From Burkholderiales bacterium (GTDB taxonomy: Bacteria > Pseudomonadota > Gammaproteobacteria > Burkholderiales > JACMKV01), in contig JACMKV010000045.1 in assembly GCA_014379915.1 (NCBI GenBank), positions 1 to 6,744 on the forward strand: a DNA stretch of 6,744 nt, written 5' to 3'. This document shows, in pieces, positions 1 through 6,265 of this stretch; the stretch's first letter is position 1; each line of letters opens with the position of its first letter. A program made the position numbers and the translations under genes. The notes beneath the pieces were generated by a model that saw only the letters and a list, made by a program, of their open reading frames with translations, made no database searches and had not been told where the DNA came from.

Positions 1-157
1 GCTCGCGAAGCTTCTCGCCGAGCGCGGTCCCGCCCGGCTCGCGAGTCAGCTTGACGTCACGGCCACCGCTGCGCAAGCGATCGAGGAGCCACTCGGCATG
101 GCTGCTTTTGCCGGCGCCGTCGATGCCTTCGAGAGTGATGAATTTTCCCGTCGTCAC
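1..157 (-). CDS. tmk: Thymidylate kinase, N-terminal part (cut by window edge)
   Basis: Thymidylate kinase phosphorylates dTMP to dTDP with ATP in the cytoplasm, on the route to dTTP. Only the first 52 residues are in the window and the gene runs off at base 1. What is visible matches the family: a beta strand leading into the P-loop GIDGAGKS (about residues 11-18, Walker A), then TREPGGT (about 38-44), the family's dTMP-side motif, then LGEKLRE. The start is a GTG at 157-155 that overlaps the mltG stop codon in the sequence GTGA. No better upstream start is apparent, and this one puts the P-loop at the usual distance from the N-terminus. The 4-base overlap points to translational coupling with mltG. 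In related genomes holB often follows, but that lies outside the window. Identity is clear; the missing C-terminal part with the LID region cannot be assessed. Confidence 0.95.
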   Translation of the reverse strand, partial: MTTGKFITLEGIDGAGKSSHAEWLLDRLRSGGRDVKLTREPGGTALGEKLRE

Positions 158-1170
158 GGCTTGCGTTTCCGGGCTTTCTGGAATTCGTTCACGGCGCGAT
201 TGTGCTCTGCCAGAGACGTCGAGAACGCCGAGCTGCCATCCCCTCTCGATACGAAATACAAGACCGCGCTCGACGCCGGATTGAACACCGCAGTCAGTGC
301 GGCGAGGCCGGGCATGGCGATCGGGGTCGGCGGCAAACCGGCACGTGTATACGTGTTGTACGGATGGTCGTCGGAGAGATCGCGTTTGCGCAGATTGCCG
401 TCAAACTTGTCGCCAATCCCGTAAATCACGCTTGGATCGGTTTGCAGCTTCATGCCGAGCCGCAGACGGTTCACGAAAACTGCTGCGATCATGGCGCGCT
501 CGCTGTCGGCGCCGGTTTCCTTCTCGACGATGGATGCGAGAATCAGCGCTTCGTAGGGTTTAGCGAAGGGCAGGCCTGCGGCGCGTATTCCCCACAGTTC
601 GTCGATGCGCGACTGCATCGCGAGATTCGCTCGCCTCAGAATGCTCAAATCGCTGGCGCCGTTCTGGAACGAATAGGTGTCCGGGAAAAACAGGCCCTCG
701 GGCGAAGAGTTATGCACACCTAACGCCTGCAAAATCTCGGCGTCGCTCATGGCGGACGTATCGTGCTTGAGTGCGCGGTGTTCTTGCAGAGCCTCGCGCA
801 ACTGCTTGAACGTCCACCCTTCTATAAAAGTGATCTGGCTTTGGCTGACCTCGCCGCGCGTGACCTTGTCGAGCAACTGCAGCGGGGTGACGACGGCTGT
901 CAGTTCGTAACTTCCCGCCTGAATTTTTGTCGCCTGCCCTAAAACATGGGCGAGTGCTATGAATTGCCAGGGCTTGCCGATGATCCCGTAACCCACCAGT
1001 TGATTGGCTATGCTGCGCAGGCTGCTGCCTTTCTCGAGCGTGAACGACAGCGGCAGTCGCGCTGGCTGTAACGGTTGATGTGCGTAATACGCCAACCATC
1101 CTGCCGCCGCGAGCGCCAGCCCGAATACGAGCGCCACCAGCAGCGCTGCATAACGCTTAGCCCTGGTCAC
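154..1170 (-). CDS. mltG: Endolytic murein transglycosylase MltG (YceG family)
   Basis: MltG is an inner-membrane lytic transglycosylase that cuts nascent glycan strands and helps set peptidoglycan chain length. The product is 338 residues, close to the E. coli length of about 340. A basic start (TRAKR) is followed by one hydrophobic segment at about residues 7-29, a signal anchor that would place the rest in the periplasm. The YceG domain covers about 42-330, with the landmarks FIEGWTF (115-121), EGLFFPDTYSF (158-168), LASIVEKETG (211-220), LQTDPSVIYG (242-251) and PYNTYTRAGLPPTPI (270-284). The glutamates of EKET (216 and 218) include the catalytic one; by alignment to the E. coli enzyme it should be E218. 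The start is GTG at 1170-1168, inside the end of pabC (14-base overlap), with only a weak GGTGG upstream. It was chosen because it gives the basic N-terminus before the membrane segment. Confidence 0.95.
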   Translation of the reverse strand: MTRAKRYAALLVALVFGLALAAAGWLAYYAHQPLQPARLPLSFTLEKGSSLRSIANQLVGYGIIGKPWQFIALAHVLGQATKIQAGSYELTAVVTPLQLLDKVTRGEVSQSQITFIEGWTFKQLREALQEHRALKHDTSAMSDAEILQALGVHNSSPEGLFFPDTYSFQNGASDLSILRRANLAMQSRIDELWGIRAAGLPFAKPYEALILASIVEKETGADSERAMIAAVFVNRLRLGMKLQTDPSVIYGIGDKFDGNLRKRDLSDDHPYNTYTRAGLPPTPIAMPGLAALTAVFNPASSAVLYFVSRGDGSSAFSTSLAEHNRAVNEFQKARKRKP

Positions 1171-1969
1171 GCAACCACCGCCGGATAGTATTGATATGCG
1201 CGCCGGCCCGCCAACTTGCCTCGCCTATCCGACGAATCTGCCACGCGCCGAAGCCGCTGTTGACCAGGATTAGCTCATCGGCGCGCAGCATTCGATCGAG
1301 GGCGATCGACTCGATTTTCACTGGCATACGGTGTTGTGCCGCGGCCTGGATCACTCGAGCGCGCTGAACGCCGGAGACGCCGCAGCGCGTCAAATCAGGC
1401 GTTATCAAAGCGCCCTGCTCTACCATCAGCAAATTCGACATGGTTGCGCCGACCACGTTTCCATCGGCGTCCTGCAGCAAGCCCTCGGCGATTTCAGGAT
1501 CGTCCCACTCGGCTCGCGCCAGTACGTTTTCGAGACGGTTCAAATGCTTTATCCCGGCGAGCCGCGGCTGGAATGCGAGCCGCAGCGAACAGATGCGCGC
1601 GAAAATACCAAAGTCGTAATTGCGCTCGGGGTACACAGGCAACGGCGCTGTCAACAGGATGCGGGTAGCGCCGGGATTCCGTGGCGGCGCATACCCTCGC
1701 TCGCCGGCGCCGCGCGTGACAACGATCTTGATGATGGTGTCGCGATGGTCGCCGGCAAGCTCGGCAACTTCGGCGTCGAGGACGGTCCGATCCGGGCAGA
1801 CAATGCCAATTGCCGTGCAATCGGCGTGCAGCTTGCCGAAGTGCCAGTCCCAGCATTGCGCTTTTCCGGATTCGACGCGTAACGTGCGGAATACGCCGTC
1901 GCCATACGCGAGCCCGCGGTCGTGCACGGAAATTTCATCGCGCCTGACGCCGTTGACCAGCACAGTCAT
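1157..1969 (-). CDS. pabC: Aminodeoxychorismate lyase (PLP fold type IV)
   Basis: PabC converts 4-amino-4-deoxychorismate to p-aminobenzoate and pyruvate for folate synthesis. The 270-residue product is of family length (E. coli 269). It shows DRGLAYGDGVFRTLRV near 17-32, TRGAGERGY (85-93), and GIKHLNRLENVLAR (139-152), in which K141 should be the Schiff-base lysine for PLP. The next landmark, usually V-x-E-x-x-x-SNL-type, reads NVVGATMSNLL (171-181), so glycine 174 stands where I expect the glutamate that contacts the PLP ring nitrogen. Branched-chain or D-amino acid aminotransferases share this fold, but the pairing with mltG and tmk and the GIKHLNRLE motif favour PabC. The ATG lies 41 bases after the fabF stop. 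There is no Shine-Dalgarno sequence, only a pyrimidine-rich stretch (CTTCGCTTCCCCC), so translation may depend on coupling. The 3' end overlaps mltG. Confidence 0.9.
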   Translation of the reverse strand: MTVLVNGVRRDEISVHDRGLAYGDGVFRTLRVESGKAQCWDWHFGKLHADCTAIGIVCPDRTVLDAEVAELAGDHRDTIIKIVVTRGAGERGYAPPRNPGATRILLTAPLPVYPERNYDFGIFARICSLRLAFQPRLAGIKHLNRLENVLARAEWDDPEIAEGLLQDADGNVVGATMSNLLMVEQGALITPDLTRCGVSGVQRARVIQAAAQHRMPVKIESIALDRMLRADELILVNSGFGAWQIRRIGEASWRAGAHINTIRRWLRDQG

Positions 1970-2010
1970 GGGGGAAGCGAAGCGTTGTTACGGTCCGGAA
2001 GCGCCGCGGT

Positions 2011-3249
2011 TCAAACTTTGGCGAAAGCGAGGCTGCCGTTGGTGCCGCCGAACCCGAACGAGTTGGACAACGCGACGTCGATCTTCATCTCGCGCGCACT
2101 GTTTGCCACGTAGTCCAGGTCGCACTGCGGATCCTGATTGAAGATGTTGATGGTTGGCGGCGCGATCTGATGTTTGATGGCAAGCGCTGAAAACACTGCT
2201 TCTACACCGCCGGCGGCGCCCAACAGATGTCCGGTCATCGATTTCGTCGAGCTGACCTTTAGCGTATACGCGTGTTCGCCAAAGCAACGCTTGACCGCCA
2301 CCGTTTCCGCGAAATCGCCAAGCGGCGTCGACGTGCCATGCGCGTTGATGTAATCGACCTCGGTTGCGGCAATACCGGCGTTGCGCAACGCGTTTTTCAT
2401 ACACCGCGCGGCGCCTTCGCCGTCTTCACAAGGCGCCGTCATGTGATGGGCATCGGCGCTCATGCCGAAGCCGACGAGTTCGGCATAAATGTGGGCGCCG
2501 CGGGCCCTGGCATGCTCCATCTCTTCGAGCACGAGAACGCCGGCGCCTTCGCCGAGCACGAAACCGTCGCGGTCGCGATCCCAGGGCCGGCTTGCCGTCG
2601 ACGGGTCGTCATTACGTGTGCTAAGCGCGCGCGCTGCCGCAAAACCGCCGATACCGAGAGGCGAGACCGTCGACTCGGCGCCGCCGGCGATCATGATGTC
2701 CGCGTCGCCATATTCGATCAGACGCCCCGAATCGCCTATGCAATGGGTGCCGGTCGTGCAAGCAGTCACGATCGCCAGGTTTGGCCCCTTCAGGCCATAG
2801 AGGATCGAAAGATTGCCCGAAATCATGTTGACGATGGTCCCCGGAATGAAAAACGGGGAAATCCTGCGTGGACCGCCCTGCAATGCGGCTAGATGGGTAT
2901 CTTCAATCATCGGCAAGCCGCCGATGCCTGAACCGACATTGACGCCGATGCGCTCGGCATTCTGCTCGGTTACCTCGATGCCGGAGTCTTTGATCGCATC
3001 GATCGCCGCCGCCATACCATAGTGGATGAAAGTGTCCATCCGCCGCGCATCCTTCGACGGCAGGTAGCGTTCGACATCGAAATTCTTGACTTCACCAGCG
3101 ATTTGCGAGCTGTACGCGGCCACGTCAAACCGCGTGACGCGTGTAATTCCGGATTTTCCTGCTATTACATTCGCCCAAGCCTCCGCCACGCTGTTGCCAA
3201 CTGGCGAAACAATGCCGAGCCCGGTGATTACGACTCTGCGCTTGGACAT
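2011..3249 (-). CDS. fabF: 3-oxoacyl-ACP synthase II (KAS II)
   Basis: FabF carries out the Claisen condensation of malonyl-ACP with a growing acyl-ACP, extending the chain by two carbons in the cytosol. The 412-residue protein matches E. coli FabF (413). The thiolase-fold catalytic set is intact: nucleophile C164 in TACTTGTH (162-169), H304 in NAHGTSTPLGD (302-312), K336 and H341 in STKSMTGHLLGAAGG (334-348), and the C-terminal gating loop GFGGTNGSL (399-407) with F400. The C-H-H triad and this length separate it from FabH (C-H-N) and chain-length factors. FabB is the closest alternative, but the position directly after acpP favours FabF. The ATG is 34 bases after the acpP stop with a weak GAAG element before it. 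The position after the active cysteine is C170, where many homologues I recall have Asn; I attach no function to that. Confidence 0.97.
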   Translation of the reverse strand: MSKRRVVITGLGIVSPVGNSVAEAWANVIAGKSGITRVTRFDVAAYSSQIAGEVKNFDVERYLPSKDARRMDTFIHYGMAAAIDAIKDSGIEVTEQNAERIGVNVGSGIGGLPMIEDTHLAALQGGPRRISPFFIPGTIVNMISGNLSILYGLKGPNLAIVTACTTGTHCIGDSGRLIEYGDADIMIAGGAESTVSPLGIGGFAAARALSTRNDDPSTASRPWDRDRDGFVLGEGAGVLVLEEMEHARARGAHIYAELVGFGMSADAHHMTAPCEDGEGAARCMKNALRNAGIAATEVDYINAHGTSTPLGDFAETVAVKRCFGEHAYTLKVSSTKSMTGHLLGAAGGVEAVFSALAIKHQIAPPTINIFNQDPQCDLDYVANSAREMKIDVALSNSFGFGGTNGSLAFAKV

Positions 3250-3283
3250 CCGCGCTTCAACATTCGATACGTAGGGCCGAGCT

Positions 3284-3520
3284 TTAGCTGGAATGAGTGC
3301 TGATGTAGTCTATGGCCTGCTGCACGGTCGTTATTTTTTCCGCTTCCTCATCGGGAATTTCGCATTCGAATTCTTCTTCGAGCGCCATGACAAGTTCGAC
3401 GGTGTCGAGCGAATCGGCGCCGAGATCGTCTACAAATGACGACTCTTGCTTCACTTCTGCTTCGTTGACGCCCAACTGCTCGGCAACGATTTTTTTCACA
3501 CGCTGGTCAACGTTATCCAT
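3284..3520 (-). CDS. acpP: Acyl carrier protein
   Basis: AcpP is the small acidic carrier that holds growing acyl chains as thioesters on a 4'-phosphopantetheine arm, and is the shared partner of FabD, FabH, FabG, FabF and PlsX. The 78-residue product has the standard length and four-helix layout. The attachment serine is S37 in GADSLDTVELV (34-44), and helix II (about 37-51) is rich in Glu, as expected for docking to basic patches on partner enzymes. The ATG at 3520-3518 sits 11 bases after a GAGAGG ribosome binding site. Unlike its neighbours, the gene is preceded by a 92-base untranslated gap with a plausible promoter and a strong hairpin. This fits the known need for far more AcpP than Fab enzyme. 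Identity is not in doubt. Confidence 0.99.
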   Translation of the reverse strand: MDNVDQRVKKIVAEQLGVNEAEVKQESSFVDDLGADSLDTVELVMALEEEFECEIPDEEAEKITTVQQAIDYISTHSS

Positions 3521-3531
3521 CTAGTTATCCG

Positions 3532-3537
3532 CCTCTC
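3532..3537 (-). promoter_or_regulatory. Ribosome binding site of acpP
   Basis: Read on the minus strand, GAGAGG lies 11 bases upstream of the acpP ATG, a slightly long but workable spacing. It is one of the clearer Shine-Dalgarno-like sequences in this window; most neighbouring genes start at stop-start overlaps with little or no such element. Confidence 0.55.
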
Positions 3538-3543
3538 ATAGAA

Positions 3544-3562
3544 TGCCGGCCGGAGGCCAGCA
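3544..3562 (-). other. Hairpin in the acpP leader
   Basis: On the minus strand, TGCTGGCC and GGCCGGCA form an 8-base-pair stem (one G-U pair) around a three-base TCC loop. No run of T follows (the next bases are TTCTATGAG), so it does not look like an intrinsic terminator. It sits between the predicted acpP promoter and the ribosome binding site, about 4-5 bases from the predicted RNA 5' end. A 5'-terminal stem of this sort can protect an mRNA from decay. The stem is directly visible; the role is inference. Confidence 0.5.
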
Positions 3563-3572
3563 ACAAGCCGCG

Positions 3573-3581
3573 ATTTTAGCA
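3573..3581 (-). promoter_or_regulatory. Predicted extended -10 promoter for acpP
   Basis: Read on the minus strand the site is TGCTAAAAT: an extended -10 TG element plus a hexamer matching TATAAT at five of six positions, in the locally AT-rich part of the 92-base gap between fabG and acpP. A -35 at 17-base spacing would be TTCTGT, which is poor, but extended -10 promoters tolerate this. Transcription would start near 3566-3567, giving a leader of about 46 bases. In E. coli, acpP also has its own promoter in the same gap. Confidence 0.45.
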
Positions 3582-3612
3582 AACTTAGTGTTGTTACAGA
3601 ACATGAACCGGT

Positions 3613-4353
3613 TCAATCCATGCGCATTCCTCCGTTCACATGTATCGTGCTGCCGGTGATATACGATGCCTGCGGCGTCGCCAGGAACAAAACCGCCGCC
3701 GCGACGTCTTCGGCGCTTCCCAGTCTGCCGAGCGGAATATGCTGGAGCAGCGATTCGCGTTGCGCAGGCGCAAGGGCGCGTGTCATGTCGGTTTCTATGA
3801 AACCCGGCGCGACGCAGTTGACCGTGATGTTGCGGCTGCCGAGTTCGCGCGCCAGAGACTTGCTGAAGCCGATCATACCGGCTTTTGCCGCCGCGTAGTT
3901 GGTCTGACCGGCGTTGCCCATCGCAGCAACGACCGAAGTGATATTGATGATTCGTCCGGCGCGCGCTTTGGTCATCGGCCGTAACACCAGCTTGCTCAGC
4001 AGGTAAACGGATTTGAGATTGGTCGACATGATGTCGTCCCACTCCGTTTCCTTCATGCGCATCAGCAGATTGTCGCGGGTAATGCCGGCATTGTTGACAA
4101 GCACGGTTATGTCGCCAAAACGCTTCTGCGTCTCCTGAACGACCAGCTCGCACTGCGCGCCGTCTTCGACATTCAAGACCAGGCCGCAGCCGGCGATATT
4201 CGCATCGGCCAAACTGCGAGTTATGGCGACAGCGCCGGCCTCAGTCGTTGCTGTACCGACTACCGTCGCACCGTGCTGGCCGAGTTGCCGGGCAATCGCG
4301 AATCCGATGCCGCGGCTGGCTCCCGTTACGAGGGCAACTTGTCCCCGCAGCAT
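3613..4353 (-). CDS. fabG: 3-oxoacyl-ACP reductase
   Basis: FabG reduces 3-oxoacyl-ACP to (R)-3-hydroxyacyl-ACP with NADPH, the first reductive step of each elongation cycle. The 246-residue product is a classical short-chain dehydrogenase of usual FabG length. The nucleotide-binding TGASRGIG is at 10-17 and NNAG at 87-90. The catalytic residues are N112, S140 (ITSVV), Y153 and K157 (YAAAKAG), followed by APGFIETDM (182-190) and the C-terminal HVNGGM (238-243). The start is the ATG at 4353-4351, which shares its A with the fabD stop (TGATG). The frame stays open further upstream, but homology begins here: MLRGQVALVTGASRG is the expected FabG N-terminus. The one-base overlap implies translational coupling with fabD. 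FabG paralogues are common, but this position beside acpP marks it as the housekeeping copy. Confidence 0.97.
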   Translation of the reverse strand: MLRGQVALVTGASRGIGFAIARQLGQHGATVVGTATTEAGAVAITRSLADANIAGCGLVLNVEDGAQCELVVQETQKRFGDITVLVNNAGITRDNLLMRMKETEWDDIMSTNLKSVYLLSKLVLRPMTKARAGRIINITSVVAAMGNAGQTNYAAAKAGMIGFSKSLARELGSRNITVNCVAPGFIETDMTRALAPAQRESLLQHIPLGRLGSAEDVAAAVLFLATPQASYITGSTIHVNGGMRMD

Positions 4354-5300
4354 CAATTGGCCTGCGCGTGCTGTGCGAGCATCGTCATGGCTTTGCGCAA
4401 AGCTTCCGTATCGTGAAGCGATGCGCATTGCATAGTCGCATCGATGCGTTTGTTCAGGCCGGTCAGCACTTTTCCCGGACCGCTTTCCAGAATATGCGTG
4501 ACGCCTTGGCGCGCGGCTTCCTGAATGGTCTCGACCCAGCGCACCGGATTCGAAAGCTGACGGAATAGCGCATGCTGGATCTCGTCGGCGCTGCCATGCG
4601 TTCGAGCATCGACATTTTGTATGACCGGAATGGATGGCGCGCGTAGCGGCAGCGCTTGCAAGGCATCGCTCAACTTCTCTGCCGCGGGCTGCATCAACGA
4701 GCAATGCGAAGGCACGCTCATCGGCAGCAGCAGCGCTCTTCTCGCGCCACGCTTCTTCGCAATTTCCAGCGCACGTTCGACCGCTGCCTTGTGCCCGGCA
4801 ACGACGACCTGGCCCGGGCAATTGAAGTTCGCTGCCTCGACGAGCTGATCTTCTGCTGCCTCGGCGCATAGCGCGACCACTGCGGCATCGTCGAGTCCGA
4901 CAATCGCGGCGATCGCGCCCACACCCTCTGGAACCGCTTGCTGCATCGCTTCGGCGCGTCGACGCACGAAGCGCAAAGCATCGGCCAAAGCAAGCGCGCC
5001 ACCAGCTACCAGCGCCGGATACTCGCCCAGACTGTGTCCCGCCGTCAAAACCGGAACGGCGCCACCCAACTGTTGCCAGGCTCGATATATCGCCACATCC
5101 GCTACCAGCATCAGCGGCTGGGTGTTGACGGTTTGGTTCAGCTTTTCAACCGGACCTTGCTCTGCGAGCTTCCAGAAGTCCTGCTGCAAACTATCCGACG
5201 CTTCTTCAAATGTTTGCTGAATCGCCGGCAAGCCTTGATACGCAGCCATCATCGCCAGCGATTGCGAGCCCTGTCCGGGAAATACCATCAGCAGCTTCAT
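4353..5300 (-). CDS. fabD: Malonyl-CoA:ACP transacylase
   Basis: FabD moves the malonyl group from malonyl-CoA to the phosphopantetheine of AcpP, supplying the extender unit for FabH and FabF. The 315-residue product is of typical length. PGQGSQ at 8-13 contains the oxyanion glutamine Q10, the nucleophile S90 lies in GHSLGE (88-93), R115 should bind the malonyl carboxylate, and H199 in VPSHC (196-200) completes the Ser-His pair. GPGKVLTGL (274-282) is the usual C-terminal motif. The start is ATG at 5300, five bases after the fabH stop; an in-frame GTG at 5333 lies inside fabH and would add residues absent from homologues. The nucleophile elbow continues as GEYP, where the family usually has GEYS; P95 is a one-base change (TCG to CCG) and may slightly alter the loop behind the active site. 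The stop overlaps the fabG start. Confidence 0.96.
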   Translation of the reverse strand: MKLLMVFPGQGSQSLAMMAAYQGLPAIQQTFEEASDSLQQDFWKLAEQGPVEKLNQTVNTQPLMLVADVAIYRAWQQLGGAVPVLTAGHSLGEYPALVAGGALALADALRFVRRRAEAMQQAVPEGVGAIAAIVGLDDAAVVALCAEAAEDQLVEAANFNCPGQVVVAGHKAAVERALEIAKKRGARRALLLPMSVPSHCSLMQPAAEKLSDALQALPLRAPSIPVIQNVDARTHGSADEIQHALFRQLSNPVRWVETIQEAARQGVTHILESGPGKVLTGLNKRIDATMQCASLHDTEALRKAMTMLAQHAQAN

Positions 5301-5305
5301 CGTCT

Positions 5306-6265
5306 CTACCAGCGCACCAATACCGAGCCCCACGTGAAGCCGCCGCCGACACCCTCGAGCAAAACGTGCTGCCCGGCCTTTATGCGGCCATCGCGAACCG
5401 CTTCGTCAAGAGCAAGCGGAATCGACGCGGCGGACGTATTTGCGTGGCGGTCGACGGTGGTGACTACGCGCTCCATGCCGAGCCCGATTTTTTTTGCGGT
5501 AGCTTGGATAATTCGAATATTCGCCTGGTGCGGGACCAGCCAGTCGATATCGGACTTTTGCAATCGATTCGCGGCCAGGGTTTCTTCAACGAGTTCGCAC
5601 AGCACCTTCACGGCGAATTTGAAAACCGCGTTGCCTTCCATCGTCAGCAGCGGTTTTCCGCTGATCTTGCCGCCGCTGACCTGTCCCGGAACCGCGAGCA
5701 GCCGACTATGGCTGCCGTCGGCATGCAGGTGACAGGATAAAATTCCTGGCGTATCGCCGGCGTTTAGTACTACTGCGCCGGCGCCATCGCCAAACAGCAC
5801 GCAGGTACCGCGATCAGACCAATCGAGAATGCGCGAATAGATTTCTGCGCCGACAACGAGCGCAGTGCGACAGTGACCATTGCGGACGAACAGGTCGGCT
5901 ATCGCCAGTGCGTAGACGAAGCCGCTACATACTGCCTGCACATCAAAAGCCGGCCCGCCGCTAATGCCGAGTTTCTCCTGCAACAGGCAGGCGCTGCTCG
6001 GAAACACCATGTCTGGCGTCGTCGTGGCGACGATAATCAGACTGATATCCTGCGGCTCAATGCCCGCTGCGCTGATCGCCGCCTTGCTGGCGTGCAGGGC
6101 AAGATCGCTGGTTGTTTCGCTGTCATCGGCGATATGCCTTTGTCGTATGCCGGTTCTCGTAAAAATCCACTCGTCGGATGTATCGACGACACTTTCGAGG
6201 TCGCGATTCGTCACAACCTTTTTGGGCAGATAACTGCCGGTGCCGATGATGCGTGCGTAGCTCAT
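5306..6265 (-). CDS. fabH: 3-oxoacyl-ACP synthase III (KAS III)
   Basis: FabH starts fatty-acid synthesis by condensing acetyl-CoA (or another short acyl-CoA) with malonyl-ACP, and so is an entry and control point of the pathway. The 319-residue product matches family length (E. coli 317). The C-H-N triad is intact: C113 in QAVCSGF (110-116), H246 in VPHQANIRI (244-252) and N276 in HANTSAASIP (274-283). DEWIFTRTGI (31-40) is the typical N-terminal CoA-side motif, and GVGGGFTWGS (305-314) closes the thiolase fold. The ATG at 6265-6263 overlaps the plsX stop as ATGA, with no visible Shine-Dalgarno sequence, so it probably relies on coupling to plsX. The end is five bases before fabD. Primer preference (acetyl versus branched acyl) cannot be read from the sequence alone. 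Confidence 0.97.
   Translation of the reverse strand: MSYARIIGTGSYLPKKVVTNRDLESVVDTSDEWIFTRTGIRQRHIADDSETTSDLALHASKAAISAAGIEPQDISLIIVATTTPDMVFPSSACLLQEKLGISGGPAFDVQAVCSGFVYALAIADLFVRNGHCRTALVVGAEIYSRILDWSDRGTCVLFGDGAGAVVLNAGDTPGILSCHLHADGSHSRLLAVPGQVSGGKISGKPLLTMEGNAVFKFAVKVLCELVEETLAANRLQKSDIDWLVPHQANIRIIQATAKKIGLGMERVVTTVDRHANTSAASIPLALDEAVRDGRIKAGQHVLLEGVGGGFTWGSVLVRW

Noticed and set aside
1331..1882. Plus-strand open frame of 183 codons opposite pabC
   Set aside because: It lies wholly within pabC on the other strand, with no recognisable domain and no separate support.
2272..2892. Plus-strand open frame of 206 codons opposite fabF
   Set aside because: Shadow of fabF in GC-rich DNA; the protein has no recognisable motif.
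3544..3562. Hairpin before acpP as an intrinsic terminator for fabG
   Set aside because: No T-run follows the stem on the minus strand, and the downstream genes belong to the same pathway.
4354..4869. Open extension upstream of fabG in the same frame, which could suggest a longer FabG or a fusion
   Set aside because: The extension lies over fabD in another frame and resembles no known domain; the ATG at 4353 gives the normal FabG N-terminus and a typical stop-start overlap.
5301..5333. Earlier GTG start for fabD at 5333
   Set aside because: It would add 11 residues inside fabH that FabD homologues lack; the ATG at 5300 gives the standard start just before VFPGQGSQ.
4938..5732. Long plus-strand open frame (264 codons) opposite fabD and fabH
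   Set aside because: It runs antisense across the junction of two clear genes, shows no recognisable family, and its composition is that expected from the opposite strand of GC-rich coding DNA.
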